A stretch of 64,000 nucleotides of DNA from Iris pallida (GCA_029216955.1 JANAVB010015600.1:28976778-29040777), one strand, 5' to 3'; positions 11,430 to 22,370 are shown, counted from the stretch's first letter. Notes: generated by a model not told the origin, from the sequence alone. Program-made: numbers and translations.

Positions 11430-13448
11430 CTAGTGATCTGGTGCAGGAGGGGCACCGCCGCGACGAAGGCGTAAAAACTCCTCATACTCCGCAAGTGAAA
11501 TCGATACAGATAGAGCGCCAGGCTGTGACGTCGGTGGAGTCGGTGTCGAAGAAGAAGGCGGTGGAGGCGGCGGAGTCGACGACGATGAAGGCGCACCCAG
11601 AGTACCAGCATGCTCCAACGCTGTAAGTCGCTGGTTGTATGAATCCATGATAGATAACATTCTACCACTGCTCTGGACCATCGAATCCTGCGCCAATCTC
11701 ACCGTCTCGGCCATGGTCACCTGTCCTGTCTGCAACTCCGTCACCGTGCGCTCTAACCCTCCAACGGTGCGCTCTGCTCTCAGTCGTCTCCCTGAGGTCT
11801 ATAATGCCGCGGTCGAGCGCATCCAATCGTGCTAGCAGCGCAGGATCGTCCGTAGGATGCTGAGACTGCTGCTCGATCCGTCGTAGCAGGTCGTCACGGA
11901 GAGACTCCATCATCTGGTGGACTCGGGCAGACTCCTGGGACGGCTGTGGACCATGCACACTAGCAGGAGATGTCCTAGAGGACTGGGTCGCAACTAGGGC
12001 GCCATAGGATCCCGTACCGTAGTACGTACCCCTACGGAGGCCACCAGCGGCGGTCATCCACAGCTCGTCCGCCGACGGAGCTTGAGTGGGCTGCGAGGAA
12101 GTACCGGCCTCTCCTGCATCAGGTGCACTAGCAGCCGCCCGTTCCCGCAGCCTCGTATACTCGGCCTAGAAAGTATGGATAGTACTCTATGATTTCTAAT
12201 TTCTAATTAATGTACTTATTTTACTAACTTCATGAATATTTATTTGCATCATATTTACTAAGTTATATTAAATGGACACGAAGTATTACATTAAGATAAC
12301 GTATTGTAATACTTACATAGGTCTGCTCGGCCCTCTCGTCATAAGGACTCCGCCCTTCCGATGGGTGGCCAGGAAGACGGTCACCATGTCGGCATTACCG
12401 ACCTTCCTTACCTGTAATTAAATATATTATCTTAGTAATAATTATCGGATTTGCATTAAAATAATATTTCTAAAAGAGAAAGACATACCAGACGACGGAA
12501 ATATTCCGTCATCGGAATCGACCCACCGCACCACTTCGAGGCATGTTGCCTAGCCGCCTTAGCCTTCTCCGACTTCTCCGTGTACCTTGGCTCGTTGAAT
12601 CGAGCCTTCATCTCATTCCACTGATCAGGGGTGATCCAACCTTTGATCGGCTTTCCGGCACGATCACGTTCCTTCTGATCATTAATAGAGTCGCGGATCA
12701 GCTTAGCAGCGATGGAAGGAAACATCCCCTCGATCTGCTCGGCCCGGTGCGGCGGATAGTAAAACATATCCTAGAACAGTACGAAACCAAATATTTATCA
12801 GTTATATATAATATGCATAAATTAAATAATTCATGTTAAAAACAAATCTATTTTAACCTTGAAGCGCGTAAACCAGAAGTTCTTCCTTTCGTCTGGAGCA
12901 TCAGAGTAGTTAATCCAGGGACCACCATAATTATGCCTCAGCATATCGCCTAGGCGTCTCTGTACCCCTGGAGGACGATATCTATACATACATATTATAT
13001 TCATGAAAAAAGTTAATTTATGATAAAAACAGAAGAAAAAAAAAATCATAAACCAAAATACCTACTTTGTACCGTCGGCCCAGATCTCCGTCCTCCCCTC
13101 CTCCGGAGGTGCGCACGCATCATCTTCATGATGCTGGTCGGCCGTCGGCGCATCCTCCTCGGCCATCTGCTCATCCGTCTCCATCGTCGTATCAACATCA
13201 GGAACGCTAGACGGGGGAGCCCTCTCAACAGGTCTGGAACTACTCGTCCCAGGAGATATGCCACGTGACGTCGTCCCAACCGGCCCAGCTACTGTCCGAT
13301 ATGGAGGAGTAATCGGCGACGAGGATCCAGAGCCGGTACCAATAGGAGGTACCGAAGGCAAACTCCATCCCCTAGCAGTACCTGTAGGAAGTACCGGAGG
13401 ATCCCGACCTCCTCGTGGCCCTCGCAAATGTCCGCGACGACCTGCCAT
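11430..13448 (-). pseudogene. CACTA second gene, plant transposase Ptta/En/Spm family
   Basis: I read five exons with GT-AG borders: about 13448-13068, 12981-12857, 12770-12491, 12412-12315 and 12164-11430. Exons 1 to 3 join in frame. Exon 1 starts MAGRRGHLRGPRGGRDP and is low complexity. Exons 2 and 3 hold the conserved region: FWFTRFK followed by the MFPSIAAKLIRDSINDQ and WITPDQWNEMKARF segments, typical of the Ptta/En/Spm plant transposase family (Transposase_24). The C-terminus is a predicted coiled region with a Pro/Ser run (STPPPPPPSSSTP) ending at 11430. One-base shifts in exon 4 (near 12370) and exon 5 (near 11750) interrupt the frame. In this family the protein is thought to bind the subterminal repeats; that role is inferred here. 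Confidence 0.78.
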
Positions 13449-13715
13449 ACCTGATAACAGCATATGATAGTACAAGATATAATAGAGACTAGAAATATGA
13501 CAGTACAACAAATAATAGAGACTAGAAATATGACAGTACAACAAATATTAGAGACTAGAAATATGACAGTACAACAAATAATAGAGAATAGAAATATGAC
13601 AGTACAACAAAGATAATAACCAAGGTAACATATGATGATACATTCTACAATAAACATCTAAGTCCAGATAATATATTCTAGAAGAAACATCTAAGTCCAG
13701 ATAAGTATATCTCTC
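13449..13715 (-). repeat. Spacer between the CACTA genes with a 30-40-bp tandem repeat
   Basis: Between 13475 and 13612 a unit containing AGACTAGAAATATGACAGTA is repeated about four times. No gene is seen. It is probably the promoter and leader side of the second gene, which is read leftward. Confidence 0.7.
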
Positions 13716-16700
13716 TCAATCATCTTCAGAATAATCATCTTGTTCGTCTTCCTCGACCTCATCTTCCTCTTCCTCCTCATCTTCACTTTCGTCTTCACCT
13801 TCGTCGGCTTCGTCTTCCTCTTCGGATAATTCTACATCTTCTACATTATGTGTCATGTAATGCGTAACTTCCGTGGAGTCCACATCGACAATATTGGTTA
13901 CAGGAGGTAACTCGTCCTCCTGGTAAGCTTTTTCATCAACATCAAAAGTATTTCTAGCTTTAGTCTTGCATACTGCCCACCAGTCAGACTTCGTTGCTCC
14001 CCGTCTCGGATAAGCTGTGAAATACACGAGCTGAGCCTGAGTTGCTAGGACAAACGGTTCGTAGCCTTGATATCTACGCTTGTAGTTTATATCCACAAGA
14101 CCATGCTTGTCAATTTTCCAGCCTTGATTTTCAATCGGATCGAACCATTCACACTTGAACAACACGATCTTTGCAGGTTCTCTGCCATAATTATATGACA
14201 ACTCCACAATCTCTCGCAAGATGCCAAAGAAATCATTTCCTGGATCGACGTCTTTGTAGTTCGAAGACTTGATACACAAACAACTGTTCTTCGTGGAATC
14301 AAGATCCAGGAAGCTGTCTCTGATCGGAGCATTTGTCGACTTGAACCGAAAGCCATTGACACAATAACTTGGCCATGTTTTAACAAAAGTAATTGGTCCC
14401 TTGGCAAGAGTTCTAATTAATTCAATCTCGGGTGAAATTAGACGATCGACCTGAATATCAAAGAAGAGATAATAAGTTATTTATTGCGCAGTTGCATTAG
14501 AAGAGGCCAGTAAATATTACCGAACTGCTTACATATTCGCTCAACCAAGAAGGAAAATGACGTCTCATTTCTTGTTCTAATGCTTCGTCTGTTAGGTAGG
14601 GTCTAACCAGCCTCAACTCATCATTATATGTGCTGGAAAACAACGAAGCATTAGAACGATTAGTACAATAATATTAGCTTATACTATTACATTGAGATGA
14701 CGTAAACTCATCATTCCTTACTTACCCCTCTAGCTTCTCCACTTCATCCTCGTCGCAATTGAGTAATACATACAACTGAGCAGCCCTTAGCTCTTCGTCA
14801 TTCAAATATCTCTTCTTCATTTTCCCGAAGGCTTTCCGGACGCATTGAATACTTTCAGTATTCCATCATTAAATTCTTGATATCCGTCGTCGTTTCTCGG
14901 AGCCCTCGTTCTATTCGTAGCAACATGAGGTTTGAAATAGGAGGAGCAGAAATTTGTAATCTCCTCGAGAATATAGGCTTCACAAATAGAACCCTCGACC
15001 CGAGCCTTTTTTTACCTTTTTTTTAGGTGATTCAAATATCGCTCGAACGGGTACATCCATCGATATTTGACGGGTCCACCAACACGTGCCTCGTAGGAAA
15101 GATGAATCGGCAAATGCTCCATAGAGTCGAAGAATCCAGGAGGAAACACCCTCTCTAGCTTGCACAGTGTTACCGCAATGTCCTTCTCTTGCTTTTCTAG
15201 ACGATCAACGAGCAATTTCTTAGAACAAAGGTCCTGAAGAATATGCTAAGCTCCGTCAATGGATCCCAAACTGCCTGCGGTAAGAATTCCCGAAATGCAA
15301 TCGGAATTAACCGCTCCATGAATACGTGACAATCATGGCTCTTCATACCTGTAAGTTTGTTCTCCTTGAGGTCGACGCATCTTCTCAAGTTTGAAACATA
15401 CCCATCTAGAAATTTCAGACCTTGAATCCACCTACAAAGCCTCACTTTATCCTTCTCCAGTGAGAAAATTGCCTTAGGCTGCTTCAACTTCCCATTCCCG
15501 TCCTCTATCAAATGCAATGCAGGACGTCTACATATTTCTTTCAAGTCCAATCTAGCCTTAGGATTGTCTTTCGTCTTCCCCTTTACGTCCATTACAGTAT
15601 TAATTATGTTGTCAAACACATTCTTCTCAATATGCATGACATCAAGGTTATGTCTAATCAGATTGGTGCTCCAGTATGGCAGATCCCAGAATATACTCCT
15701 CTTCGTCCAGTTATGAGTGCGACCAAATCCGTCACACTTGTAGCCCGTAGCAGGCTGCTCAATAGCACTTGGTAAATCTCTAACCTCCTCCCATGTCGTG
15801 GCTCCGCACACCTTGTCGGTGGATCACCCTTCTCCACAACGCCAGCACGAAAAGCATTCTTGTTCCTCCGGTACGGATGATCCTTCGGCAGGAATTGTCG
15901 ATGACAATCGAAGAAGCACGGTTTGCCTCCGTGTTTCAAACGGAAAGCCTTAGTGTCGTCCATGCAACACGGACATGAAAGACGACCATGCGTGCTCCAT
16001 CCAGATAACATTCCATAGGCCGGAAAGTCGTTGATGGTCCACATAAGTGCTGCCCGCATCTGGAAATTTTGTTTTCTAGATACATCGTACGTGTTGGAAC
16101 CTACTTCCCACAGCTGATTCAACTCATCAATCAATGGCTGTAAATAAACATCGATGTTCCTTTTCGGATTGTTCGGACCTGGGATAATAACGGTGAGGAA
16201 CATATATGGAGTCTTCATGCACATCCAAGGCGGTAGATTATACGGGATGACGATCACAGGCCAACACGAATACTGGGATCCCGAAAGTCCGAATGGGGTA
16301 AAACCGTCAGAGCAGAGACCCAATCTAACATTACGCGGATCAGAAGCAAAATCTGGATACTCTCGATCAAAGTGCTTCCATGCTTCTCCATCAGATGGGT
16401 GATCCAACACTCCTTCGGTATGTTCCCGCTTATGCCAACTCATGTTTTCTGCAGTTTCCTTCACCATAAACAACCGCTGCAAACGCGGCGTCAACGGCAA
16501 GTAGTGCATCGAAGAGGTAGGCTTCCTGGCACCGACAGACTTTCCTCTACCACAGGCCTTGTAGCGATCGACACCACAAAATCTGCAGGCGTCTTCATCC
16601 TTGTCGTCTTTGTAGTACAACATGCACCCGTTGCGACAGGCATCGATTTTTCATATCCCATCCAGAGCGATCTAACCATCCTCTTAGACCGATAGAAGTC

Positions 16701-17337
16701 TTTAGGCAACTTCGCACCCTCAGGCAATATTTCTATAAGCAACTCCATAATACGGTTGTAGCAATCTTGCGACATGTTAAATCGGACTTGATGCTCAACA
16801 ATCTTGTAACCACCTCCAACGGTGAATGATTCTCACAACCAGGATATAATGGAGTCCTTGCATTCTCCAGCAACTCCATGAACTGTGCAGCATCGGGGTT
16901 CGGTGCCTCCTCAGGTGCATCATGATCATCCGGATCGAAACTAGGCCCGGCCGCGTCAAAAACCATGTTCACCAACCCATCGTCGTAAGGAGCATTGTTG
17001 TGGACATCCACATAAGGCTCGTACTCCGATGCTAAAGACACAAGTTCTCCGTGCTCGCTCCACTGATAGTAATTCGGCGTGAAACCCTTCGAGTACAAAT
17101 GATACGTGACATCCACTTCTGGATGATATTTCAAGTTGCGACATCTCACACACGGACACTTAATTTTGGTACCGTCCATGTACTGAGGGAACGCCTTGGC
17201 AAACTGCAGGAACTGGTGTACACCTCTATGAATTCATCCCGCACGCCGCACATGTCATCAGGATGACGGTTGTACATCCAAGTACGATTCCACAGATAGT
17301 AATTCAGCTCCATAATTCTGTAAGATAGATACATCAA
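13716..17337 (-). pseudogene. CACTA transposase (TNP2/TNPD type)
   Basis: This protein cuts and moves the element. From the N-terminus the first part is a transposase-associated zinc domain (RTWMYNRHPDDMCGVRDEF, then KCPCVRCRN and WSEHGE, 17300-17040), broken by a one-base shift near 17225. The transposase_21 core (16750-15800) has YKACGRGKSVG, LGLCSDGFTPFG, WPVIVIPYNLPPW and HGRLSCPCC. A DUF4218 region follows (15700-14990: LDVMHIEKNVFDN and later VFPPGFFDSMEHLPIHL). Last is a DUF4216 domain (14240-13970: VLFKCEWFDP, PFVLATQAQLVYF). The tail is strongly acidic (13870-13716). Shifts between frames near 16620 and 15800, and two AT-rich gaps near 14450-14540 and 14640-14730, may be introns or damage. 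The N-terminal shift favours a dead copy. Confidence 0.88.
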
Positions 17338-17507
17338 GGTAGTGAAAATCTGTATCGTAAGACAAACTAAACATAATTAGTATATAATCATGTAACTGGT
17401 GGATCCGCTAGCTAGTAAGCCGGATGTACTTAATATCAGAGAGTATCAGATTAGTATTAGTATATAGGTTAGGTAGACCGTATCAGAGAGTATCAGATTA
17501 GTATCAG
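17338..17507. repeat. Direct repeat beside the hairpin
   Basis: A 23-base string containing ATCAGAGAGTATCAGATTAG occurs twice, at about 17441 and 17481. It immediately flanks the large inverted repeat on its left. Confidence 0.75.
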
Positions 17508-17926
17508 AAGAAGGGAGGAGCAGATGGGTCCAGAGCCATGGTGGAGAAGGAGAAGTAACATGAGAGCAGTTTCCGCCGTAACATCTCCTGGCTCTGCTGG
17601 CAACTGAAGTCCAGATGCTACAAAGGACGATCCTTCGCTGAAATTAACTACAACACCCATCAGTTCAAGTTCATTCCTAGATGAGTATATTCCAATGCCA
17701 TAGAGGAAGGTCAACAAACTGATGGCTTCTATGGCATTGGAATCTACTCATATAGGAATGAACTTGAACTGATGGGTGTTGTAGTCGATTTCAGCGAAGG
17801 ATCGTCCTTTGTAGCATCTGGACTTCAGTTGCCAGCAGAGCCACAGGAGATGTTACGGCAGAAACTGCTCTCATGTTACTTCTCCTCCTCCACCATGGCT
17901 CTGGACCCATCTGCTCCTCCCTTCTT
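17508..17926. repeat. Large inverted repeat of a captured coding fragment
   Basis: The left arm is 17508-17702, the spacer 27 bp, and the right arm 17730-17926. I count about six substitutions and one 2-bp gap between arms. Each arm encodes the same peptide pointing toward its outer end. The right arm reads FYGIGIYSYRNELELMGVV, then VDFSEGSSFVASGLQLPAEP. The left arm on the minus strand has VNF in place of VDF. This is protein-like sequence, and it resembles, from memory, segments of plant sacsin/NO VEIN-like proteins with an Hsp90-type ATPase fold. It is not part of any transposon protein I know. It lies between the CACTA 5' end and the transposase, so a read-through transcript would fold into a long hairpin. 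Confidence 0.88.
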
Positions 17927-18039
17927 CCCTTCTTCTCATTCGACTATCTCGGCCTCCTATTCGGCCTACTATTCCGATACCGATACTTTGAACCTTGATC
18001 TTAACACAAACCTATATACTGATCGATACTAATCTGCTA

Positions 18040-18205
18040 CGCCCGATACTAAGTATATACGGTCGATACTGATAGCGATAGTCCGATATCGATAGCGATA
18101 GTCCGATACCGATAGTTCGATCGATACCGATAGTTCGATACCGATAGCGATAGTCCGATACCGATAGCGATAGTTCGATACCGATAGCGATAGTCCGATA
18201 CAGAT
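18040..18205. repeat. Minisatellite of GATAGCGATAGTCCGATACC units
   Basis: About eight imperfect 18-20-bp copies. It lies just right of the hairpin, still in the CACTA element. Frames across it are repeat artefacts. Confidence 0.85.
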
Positions 18206-19254
18206 ACACATGGACCTACATATATATATTCCTAGTAGCCATACTCCTCTACATACTACTCTACACTAGGATCTAGTAACCATATACTAAGTCAAATCTA
18301 GGGTTTGACTGAATATGGGTTAACTTTCTGGTCAAACTAAGTCAAAATCTAGGTTTAATAGGGTGTGTGGGTGTTCACCATGTCAAAGTTCAGTCCATCT
18401 CTGGTGGACTCAAAAATGTACAGCAGGTGAGGAGAGTGTTAACCCCAGGTTTAGACATCTAACCCAAGTCAGTCTAATGAGATTCAATCTCAGATTTAAC
18501 AAGTGTTTTCAGATTTACGAGAGGAAAAAGGTAAAAGAAGAAGAGTTCATACATTCATTTCCAAGTTTAACAGTTCATATAAATCTCAAGTTATATGCAT
18601 GAAGGAAAGGAAAATCAAGTTCAGTCATGTATGCATTCTCAGGTTTCATGTTCAGTTAATCTCAGGTTAATGTTCAAAAACAATCTTAGTTATACATTAC
18701 ATCTCAAGTTCATCTCATTTCTCAGTTATTGCATATATTCATATCATGACAGTTTTGAACATGTAAGATATGAAATAAACTTAACATCTACATAACTGTG
18801 AACAATATCTAAACAAACTAAAATCCACAAATCAATCCCAGTATTAACATTACATCACAGTCTATATTTATCATTTAATTTCAATATTAATATAAAACTT
18901 ACAGTTCAGTTGAGTAGCATAACCCATGTAATGCAAACCCAAATTGAACCCCAAAATACAAACCCATGTAATGCAAACCCAAGTTGAGTAGCATAACCCA
19001 TGTAATCATATAACCACATCATTTAGTGAACCATACATTACATTAATTAACCAATTTATTATCCTATTAATCTCTGAAAATTCCCAGAACAGTGTAGGTA
19101 TCATAGTTATGTAGGGAAACCCCAAACCATCAGTCCCACATGCCCCATCCGAAACCCCAAACCTAGTTTACATCTTCTTTCCCAATTTTAAAGGACTACG
19201 CCATCTCCAATGGGGGTTTACATTGATCAGAATAATATGCAAAAAAGAAAAAAA
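18206..19254. other. CACTA 5' non-coding region
   Basis: AT-rich DNA with scattered short repeats of TCTCAGGTT and ACCCATGTAATGCAAACCCA (about 18920-19010). I see no conserved coding sequence. The position fits an intron or leader of the minus-strand CACTA transcript. Confidence 0.5.
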
Positions 19255-19565
19255 AAGTAATAAAAATGGCGTTAGGGTTAGGGTTTACCAAATTGACGAG
19301 GGGAAGAGGGGGTCGACGGTCTCCGGAGGAGGGGTCGGTGCTCGCGGCGGTCACGAAGGTCGGGGAGAGGAGAGGGGGTCGGTGCTCGCGGCGGCCACCG
19401 ACGGTCGGCCGGGGAGCTGATGGGGGGGGAGGGGGAGGGTTGGGGAGAGGAGAGGGGTCGCCGAGGTCGGTGGGGGTCGCCGAGGGCGCGGTCGGACGGG
19501 GGTCGACGGGGTGGGGGAAGCCGGCTCGGGGTCGGGGGGGAAGGAAAATATTGGGGGGAAATAAT
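19255..19565 (-). promoter_or_regulatory. GC-rich CACTA 5' end with telo-box
   Basis: A CpG-dense block with runs of G on the plus strand, next to TTAGGGTTAGGGTTT at about 19272. En/Spm elements have a GC-rich, methylation-sensitive leader near the 5' end. The two long frames on opposite strands here come from base bias, not from a gene. Confidence 0.5.
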
Positions 19566-19599
19566 GGGGGGAATGAAAACTCGAACCTGACCTATATTC

Positions 19600-19902
19600 A
19601 CACTTTAGTGACGTCATATAAGAACATCGGTACACGTCGCTAATATCATTGATATTAGCGATGAAGTAATAAATACGTCAAAAAACGTCGCTAATATCAC
19701 TAATATTAGAGCGTTTACCGACTTATACGCGACGTGAGCTCTTTAAAACGCAACGTAGTTTAAATACGTCGCAGAACGTCGCTGTCAGTCGCTAATAGTG
19801 AGTCTTGCGACGTTATAAAGAACGTCGCTAAATTATTATTTCCTGCGACGTTTTCTTAAAACGTCGCTAATTACGTCGGTAATATGACTTATTTTGATAG
19901 TG
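19600..19902. repeat. CACTA right subterminal repeats and terminus
   Basis: The same ACGTCGCTAA-type motif as at the left end, repeated in both orientations, up to the terminus at 19902. Confidence 0.85.
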
Positions 19903-19905
19903 TGA

Positions 19906-20168
19906 AGGCTGAGTCTTGCTGAAGAAGATTTCGAAAATCACGCAATAGACGGCTGTGATCTCTCGAATTCTGTGCATACATGGCATACGAAGAGACATTC
20001 TTCGACTGTCGTGCTGTCATCAATGACTCTCTGACAAATGTGAGCTGTTCCAGCGTGATTTGTAAATATGTCTAGATCAACTGAGCGTGACTTGTCCTGA
20101 TCAACTCAGCGTGACTGCTGGACTTGTTCTGATCAACTCAGCGTGACTGTCATTTTTAAAGGCCTACA
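19906..20168 (-). repeat. Tat 3' LTR, second piece
   Basis: It resumes the LTR after the CACTA element and matches 32523-32792. It contains three copies of GATCAACTSAGCGTGACT. It ends at 20168 with CCTACA, which is TGTAGG, the LTR start, on the minus strand. Confidence 0.92.
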
Positions 20169-20184
20169 AAAACCCCCTTCAAAG
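20169..20184 (-). other. Tat polypurine tract
   Basis: On the minus strand CTTTGAAGGGGGTTTT directly precedes the LTR start. It is the expected primer for plus-strand synthesis. Confidence 0.8.
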
Positions 20185-20390
20185 TTTTCGAAAATTGAAA
20201 AGACTTCAAAATTTTCGAAATACTTTGAATTTAATCACGCTGAGATGTCTTTAAATTTTTCGAAGTCGGAAAGACTTCGAAGTTCTTTGAAAAGATCCAA
20301 ATGAACTTATTAAATGTCATGATGACTCTTCATTTTCGAGACTGATTGCATCCAATTTATGGTGGAATATGAACCGCCGACGAACTCTGT

Positions 20391-20400
20391 TATATAAACA
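20391..20400 (+). promoter_or_regulatory. TATA box of antisense unit A
   Basis: TATATAAACA lies 39-48 bases before the ATG at 20439. It is on the strand opposite to the retroelement genes. The leader would be very short, about 15 bases. Confidence 0.5.
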
Positions 20401-20438
20401 GGGAGAAGATTCATTTTTAATCTTCATCTTACGTCAAC

Positions 20439-20651
20439 ATGACACCAAAGGAAGAAGCTGAGGAAGAAGCACGCAAGTTGGGCTTTTGTTCCCATGGTGA
20501 CCCCACTTTTGGGGATGAAGAGCCAGAGCCCCTGGTTTTCGAGTTCAAAGACGATTCCATGCAATTAGCCAAGAATTTCTTGAGCTATTTTGGTCTAGAC
20601 GGATCGTTCTCTTCTAATGAACGCAGCCTTGCAGAGCAGCGTAAATATTGA
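20439..20651 (+). CDS. Small antisense protein A (70 residues), unknown
   Basis: A 70-codon frame starting MTPKEEAEEEARKLGF and ending at TGA. It is acidic at the start and has a segment DDSMQLAKNFLSYFGLDG. I do not recognise it. It lies between pol and the 3' LTR of the Tat element but on the opposite strand, behind its own TATA box. Antisense extra ORFs in this place are known from some Tat elements, such as gene 23 of maize Grande; whether this one is related is untested. Its DDSMQLA..FL segment resembles EESMRMA..FL in the protein at 22513. No signal peptide or membrane segment is seen. It could be chance, since it is short. Confidence 0.45.
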   Translation: MTPKEEAEEEARKLGFCSHGDPTFGDEEPEPLVFEFKDDSMQLAKNFLSYFGLDGSFSSNERSLAEQRKY

Positions 20652-20689
20652 AGGCTCTGTTACACCGTATGGGGGTAAGAGCGTAGAAG

Positions 20690-20720
20690 AACTGGGCGCC
20701 AAGCTCAGCCGCTCTATTAA
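20690..20720. repeat. Short inverted repeat after unit A
   Basis: CGCTCTATT AAATAGAGCG (20710-20728) is a near-perfect palindrome just after the unit A frame. It may be a hairpin in its 3' region or a weak TATA-like element. No more can be said. Confidence 0.4.
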
Positions 20721-20980
20721 ATAGAGCGTGTCCTTTATGCTTTTGTCTTCTTTTGAAAATGTTGCACTTCTTCTTTTGTCTTTTGTAAGGCCATCAGTGC
20801 CTGTCTTGAAGAATGTAGTACAACTTTGTGTTTGAACAGTGCATTAATGAAGAATGTTAATTAGCACTCTTTGACTGTTTCCAATGTTGCGTTGTCTTCC
20901 AAAGCACACGTGTCATTCATTCCATGGTTTACGAGCGCTATTTACGCGATCTTTTCCAAGAATAGACTTGTACTTTGTCC

Positions 20981-20990
20981 TTTAAATAGG
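20981..20990 (+). promoter_or_regulatory. TATA box of antisense unit B
   Basis: TTTAAATAGG is followed ~35 bases on by a pyrimidine-rich stretch (CTCATTCTTCTTCTTCTTCT), a common plant leader pattern. A CACGTGTC motif, a G-box/ABRE type, is at about 20907. Confidence 0.5.
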
Positions 20991-21081
20991 CAGCTGAGTT
21001 TCAAAGATACTCATCTCTCATTCTTCTTCTTCTTCTCTGAGAACGAAATTTTTGAGAGATTTATTCTCAAACAGGAAAGCA

Positions 21082-21394
21082 ATGCCTTCTAATGTTCGAT
21101 TTCTGCATACTGTATCAAACATGAGTTTGCCAATCCTTAGCACCAAACTTGAAGGTAAGTCCAGTATAGTATGCGTACTATTTTTGCTGTTGAAGATAGG
21201 CTTTCTGTTTCTGATTGAACAATGCATGCTTGACCAGCCAGTGCGTGTCAAATACATTTCTGTTGATTAATTCTTTTTCCTTGCTGTTTTCTGCAGAAGC
21301 TCGGCTAAAGATTTTCTTCAGAACTGGCATTGGTGATGTAGATGCTGTGGAGAATATCCTGCTGACCTACATCAGGGAGCTCATGCGCCTTTGA
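21082..21394 (+). CDS. Small antisense spliced gene B (56 residues), unknown
   Basis: Exon 1 is 21082-21154 and exon 2 is 21297-21394, separated by a 142-bp intron with donor AAGGTAAGT and acceptor TTTTCTGCAG. Together they give 171 bases, a clean frame of 56 residues. It starts MPSNVRFLHTVSNMSLPIL and ends in a helical-looking stretch with DVDAVENILLTYIRELMRL. I know no family for it. Splice sites this close to consensus, a TATA box and a pyrimidine-rich leader upstream all point to a real plus-strand transcript. It lies in the Tat element antisense to pol. A longer multi-exon gene that includes the frames at 21455-21747 is possible. Confidence 0.5.
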
Positions 21395-21454
21395 TGCGCA
21401 AATCAGACAACTCAGAACTCTTCGTGGGATAGAAGGGTCTTCCTCAGATGGTAG

Positions 21455-21747
21455 GAAGAGCCTTTATACACGAGAGTTGGATGGTGGAGTCAACTCTACC
21501 TCGAGAAATCGGGTAGTAGAGTTCCTTTCACGGCAGAACTAGGAATTGTATCCCAAGGTTTGGATACATTCATGTCTCCTCTGAAAGGCCGCTCCTAATC
21601 CATCAGTTGTATTGGCAGCACCACGACTTCGGGCTGCCATACTCTGTGGTTCTCTCGTCTGAGAGAGAAGACCAGAGTTTGATTCCTGCTGATCTGGTCG
21701 TGACTGGGACCCAGACAGTCAGGAACTGCCACCAACAACGAACCTGA
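21455..21747 (+). pseudogene. Protein-like frames after gene B
   Basis: Two overlapping plus-strand frames without a good start codon. The first (21455-21598) contains LYTRVGWWSQLYLEKSGSR and the second (21520-21747) contains LIHQLYWQHHDFGLPYSVVL. Composition looks like protein rather than random sequence, with several Trp and Tyr. They may be one coding region broken by a shift, or later exons of gene B. I recognise no domain. Confidence 0.35.
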
Positions 21748-22149
21748 CGGAGAAGGTCCGACGGAGAAGATCAAAGAAGAAGATAGATCTCTATTAGGTT
21801 ATTGTTGTGGTGTAGAATGAAAATCCAAGATTTGTAATAGATTTCCATTATGATTTGTAAGAAAGTCTAAGAAATGTAATAGACTTTTGTGGTGAAATGA
21901 GAATGGAAATGATAATTCTTCTATGCTCAAAAATTTGTATTTGTGGATGAATTGTGGACATGATAGATAATAAAATCTTCTTTTCTGTTTTAGAGTATAT
22001 GATATTATCAGAGGTATTATGGACGTGATAATATGTAGGAACTCAAAAGAAAATAGATTGATTTCTATGCAGAGGTCAAAAATGACAAATGAGTAAGTAG
22101 ATTCGGAATTGATTCAGAGGTTATGAAACATGATCAATACGAATCCCTA
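21748..22149. other. Non-coding stretch of the Tat 3' region
   Basis: AT-rich. It has repeated strings such as GTAATAGA and GATAATAT. I see no frame or clear signal. Confidence 0.5.
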
Positions 22150-22345
22150 CTTAATAATTTGATAGAAGATTATGGACGGACGAACCGTTAGATGAAATGA
22201 ACGGATGAACCGTCGGATGAACATAATAAATGAACGGATGAACCGTCAAGCATTAATGAACGGACGAACCGTCTGATGAATATGAGAAATGAACGGATGA
22301 ACCGTCAAGCATTAATGAATGTGTGAATCGTCGAATGGATATGAC
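22150..22345 (+). repeat. Six tandem copies of a palindromic motif before a TATA box
   Basis: The unit is AATGAACGGATGAACCGTC with variable tails of 6-10 bases. The core GACGGTTCATCCGTTC is an imperfect palindrome. It ends ~25 bases before CTATAAATAT at 22371, an arrangement like a proximal enhancer. Confidence 0.75.
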
Positions 22346-22370
22346 GCTTCATTGTTTGAGGAACTTCTGC

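Larger units (their letters stand above)
10561..19902 (-). mobile_element. CACTA (En/Spm) transposon, about 9.3 kb
   Basis: The terminal inverted repeat is CACTACCAAAATAAGT at 10561 and ACTTATTTTGATAGTG at 19902, 15 of 16 bases matching. The 3-bp target duplication TGA is at 10558-10560 and 19903-19905. The uninterrupted site survives in the other Tat LTR near 32516-32525, which proves the borders. Inside are a TNP2/TNPD-type transposase and a second En/Spm-type gene, both on the minus strand. Dense subterminal repeats lie at both ends, and a captured hairpin lies between the 5' end and the transposase. Confidence 0.95.

Noticed and set aside
19266..19643. 125-residue Gly/Arg-rich frame on the plus strand
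   Set aside because: It lies in the GC-rich CACTA 5' end; both strands are open because of base bias.
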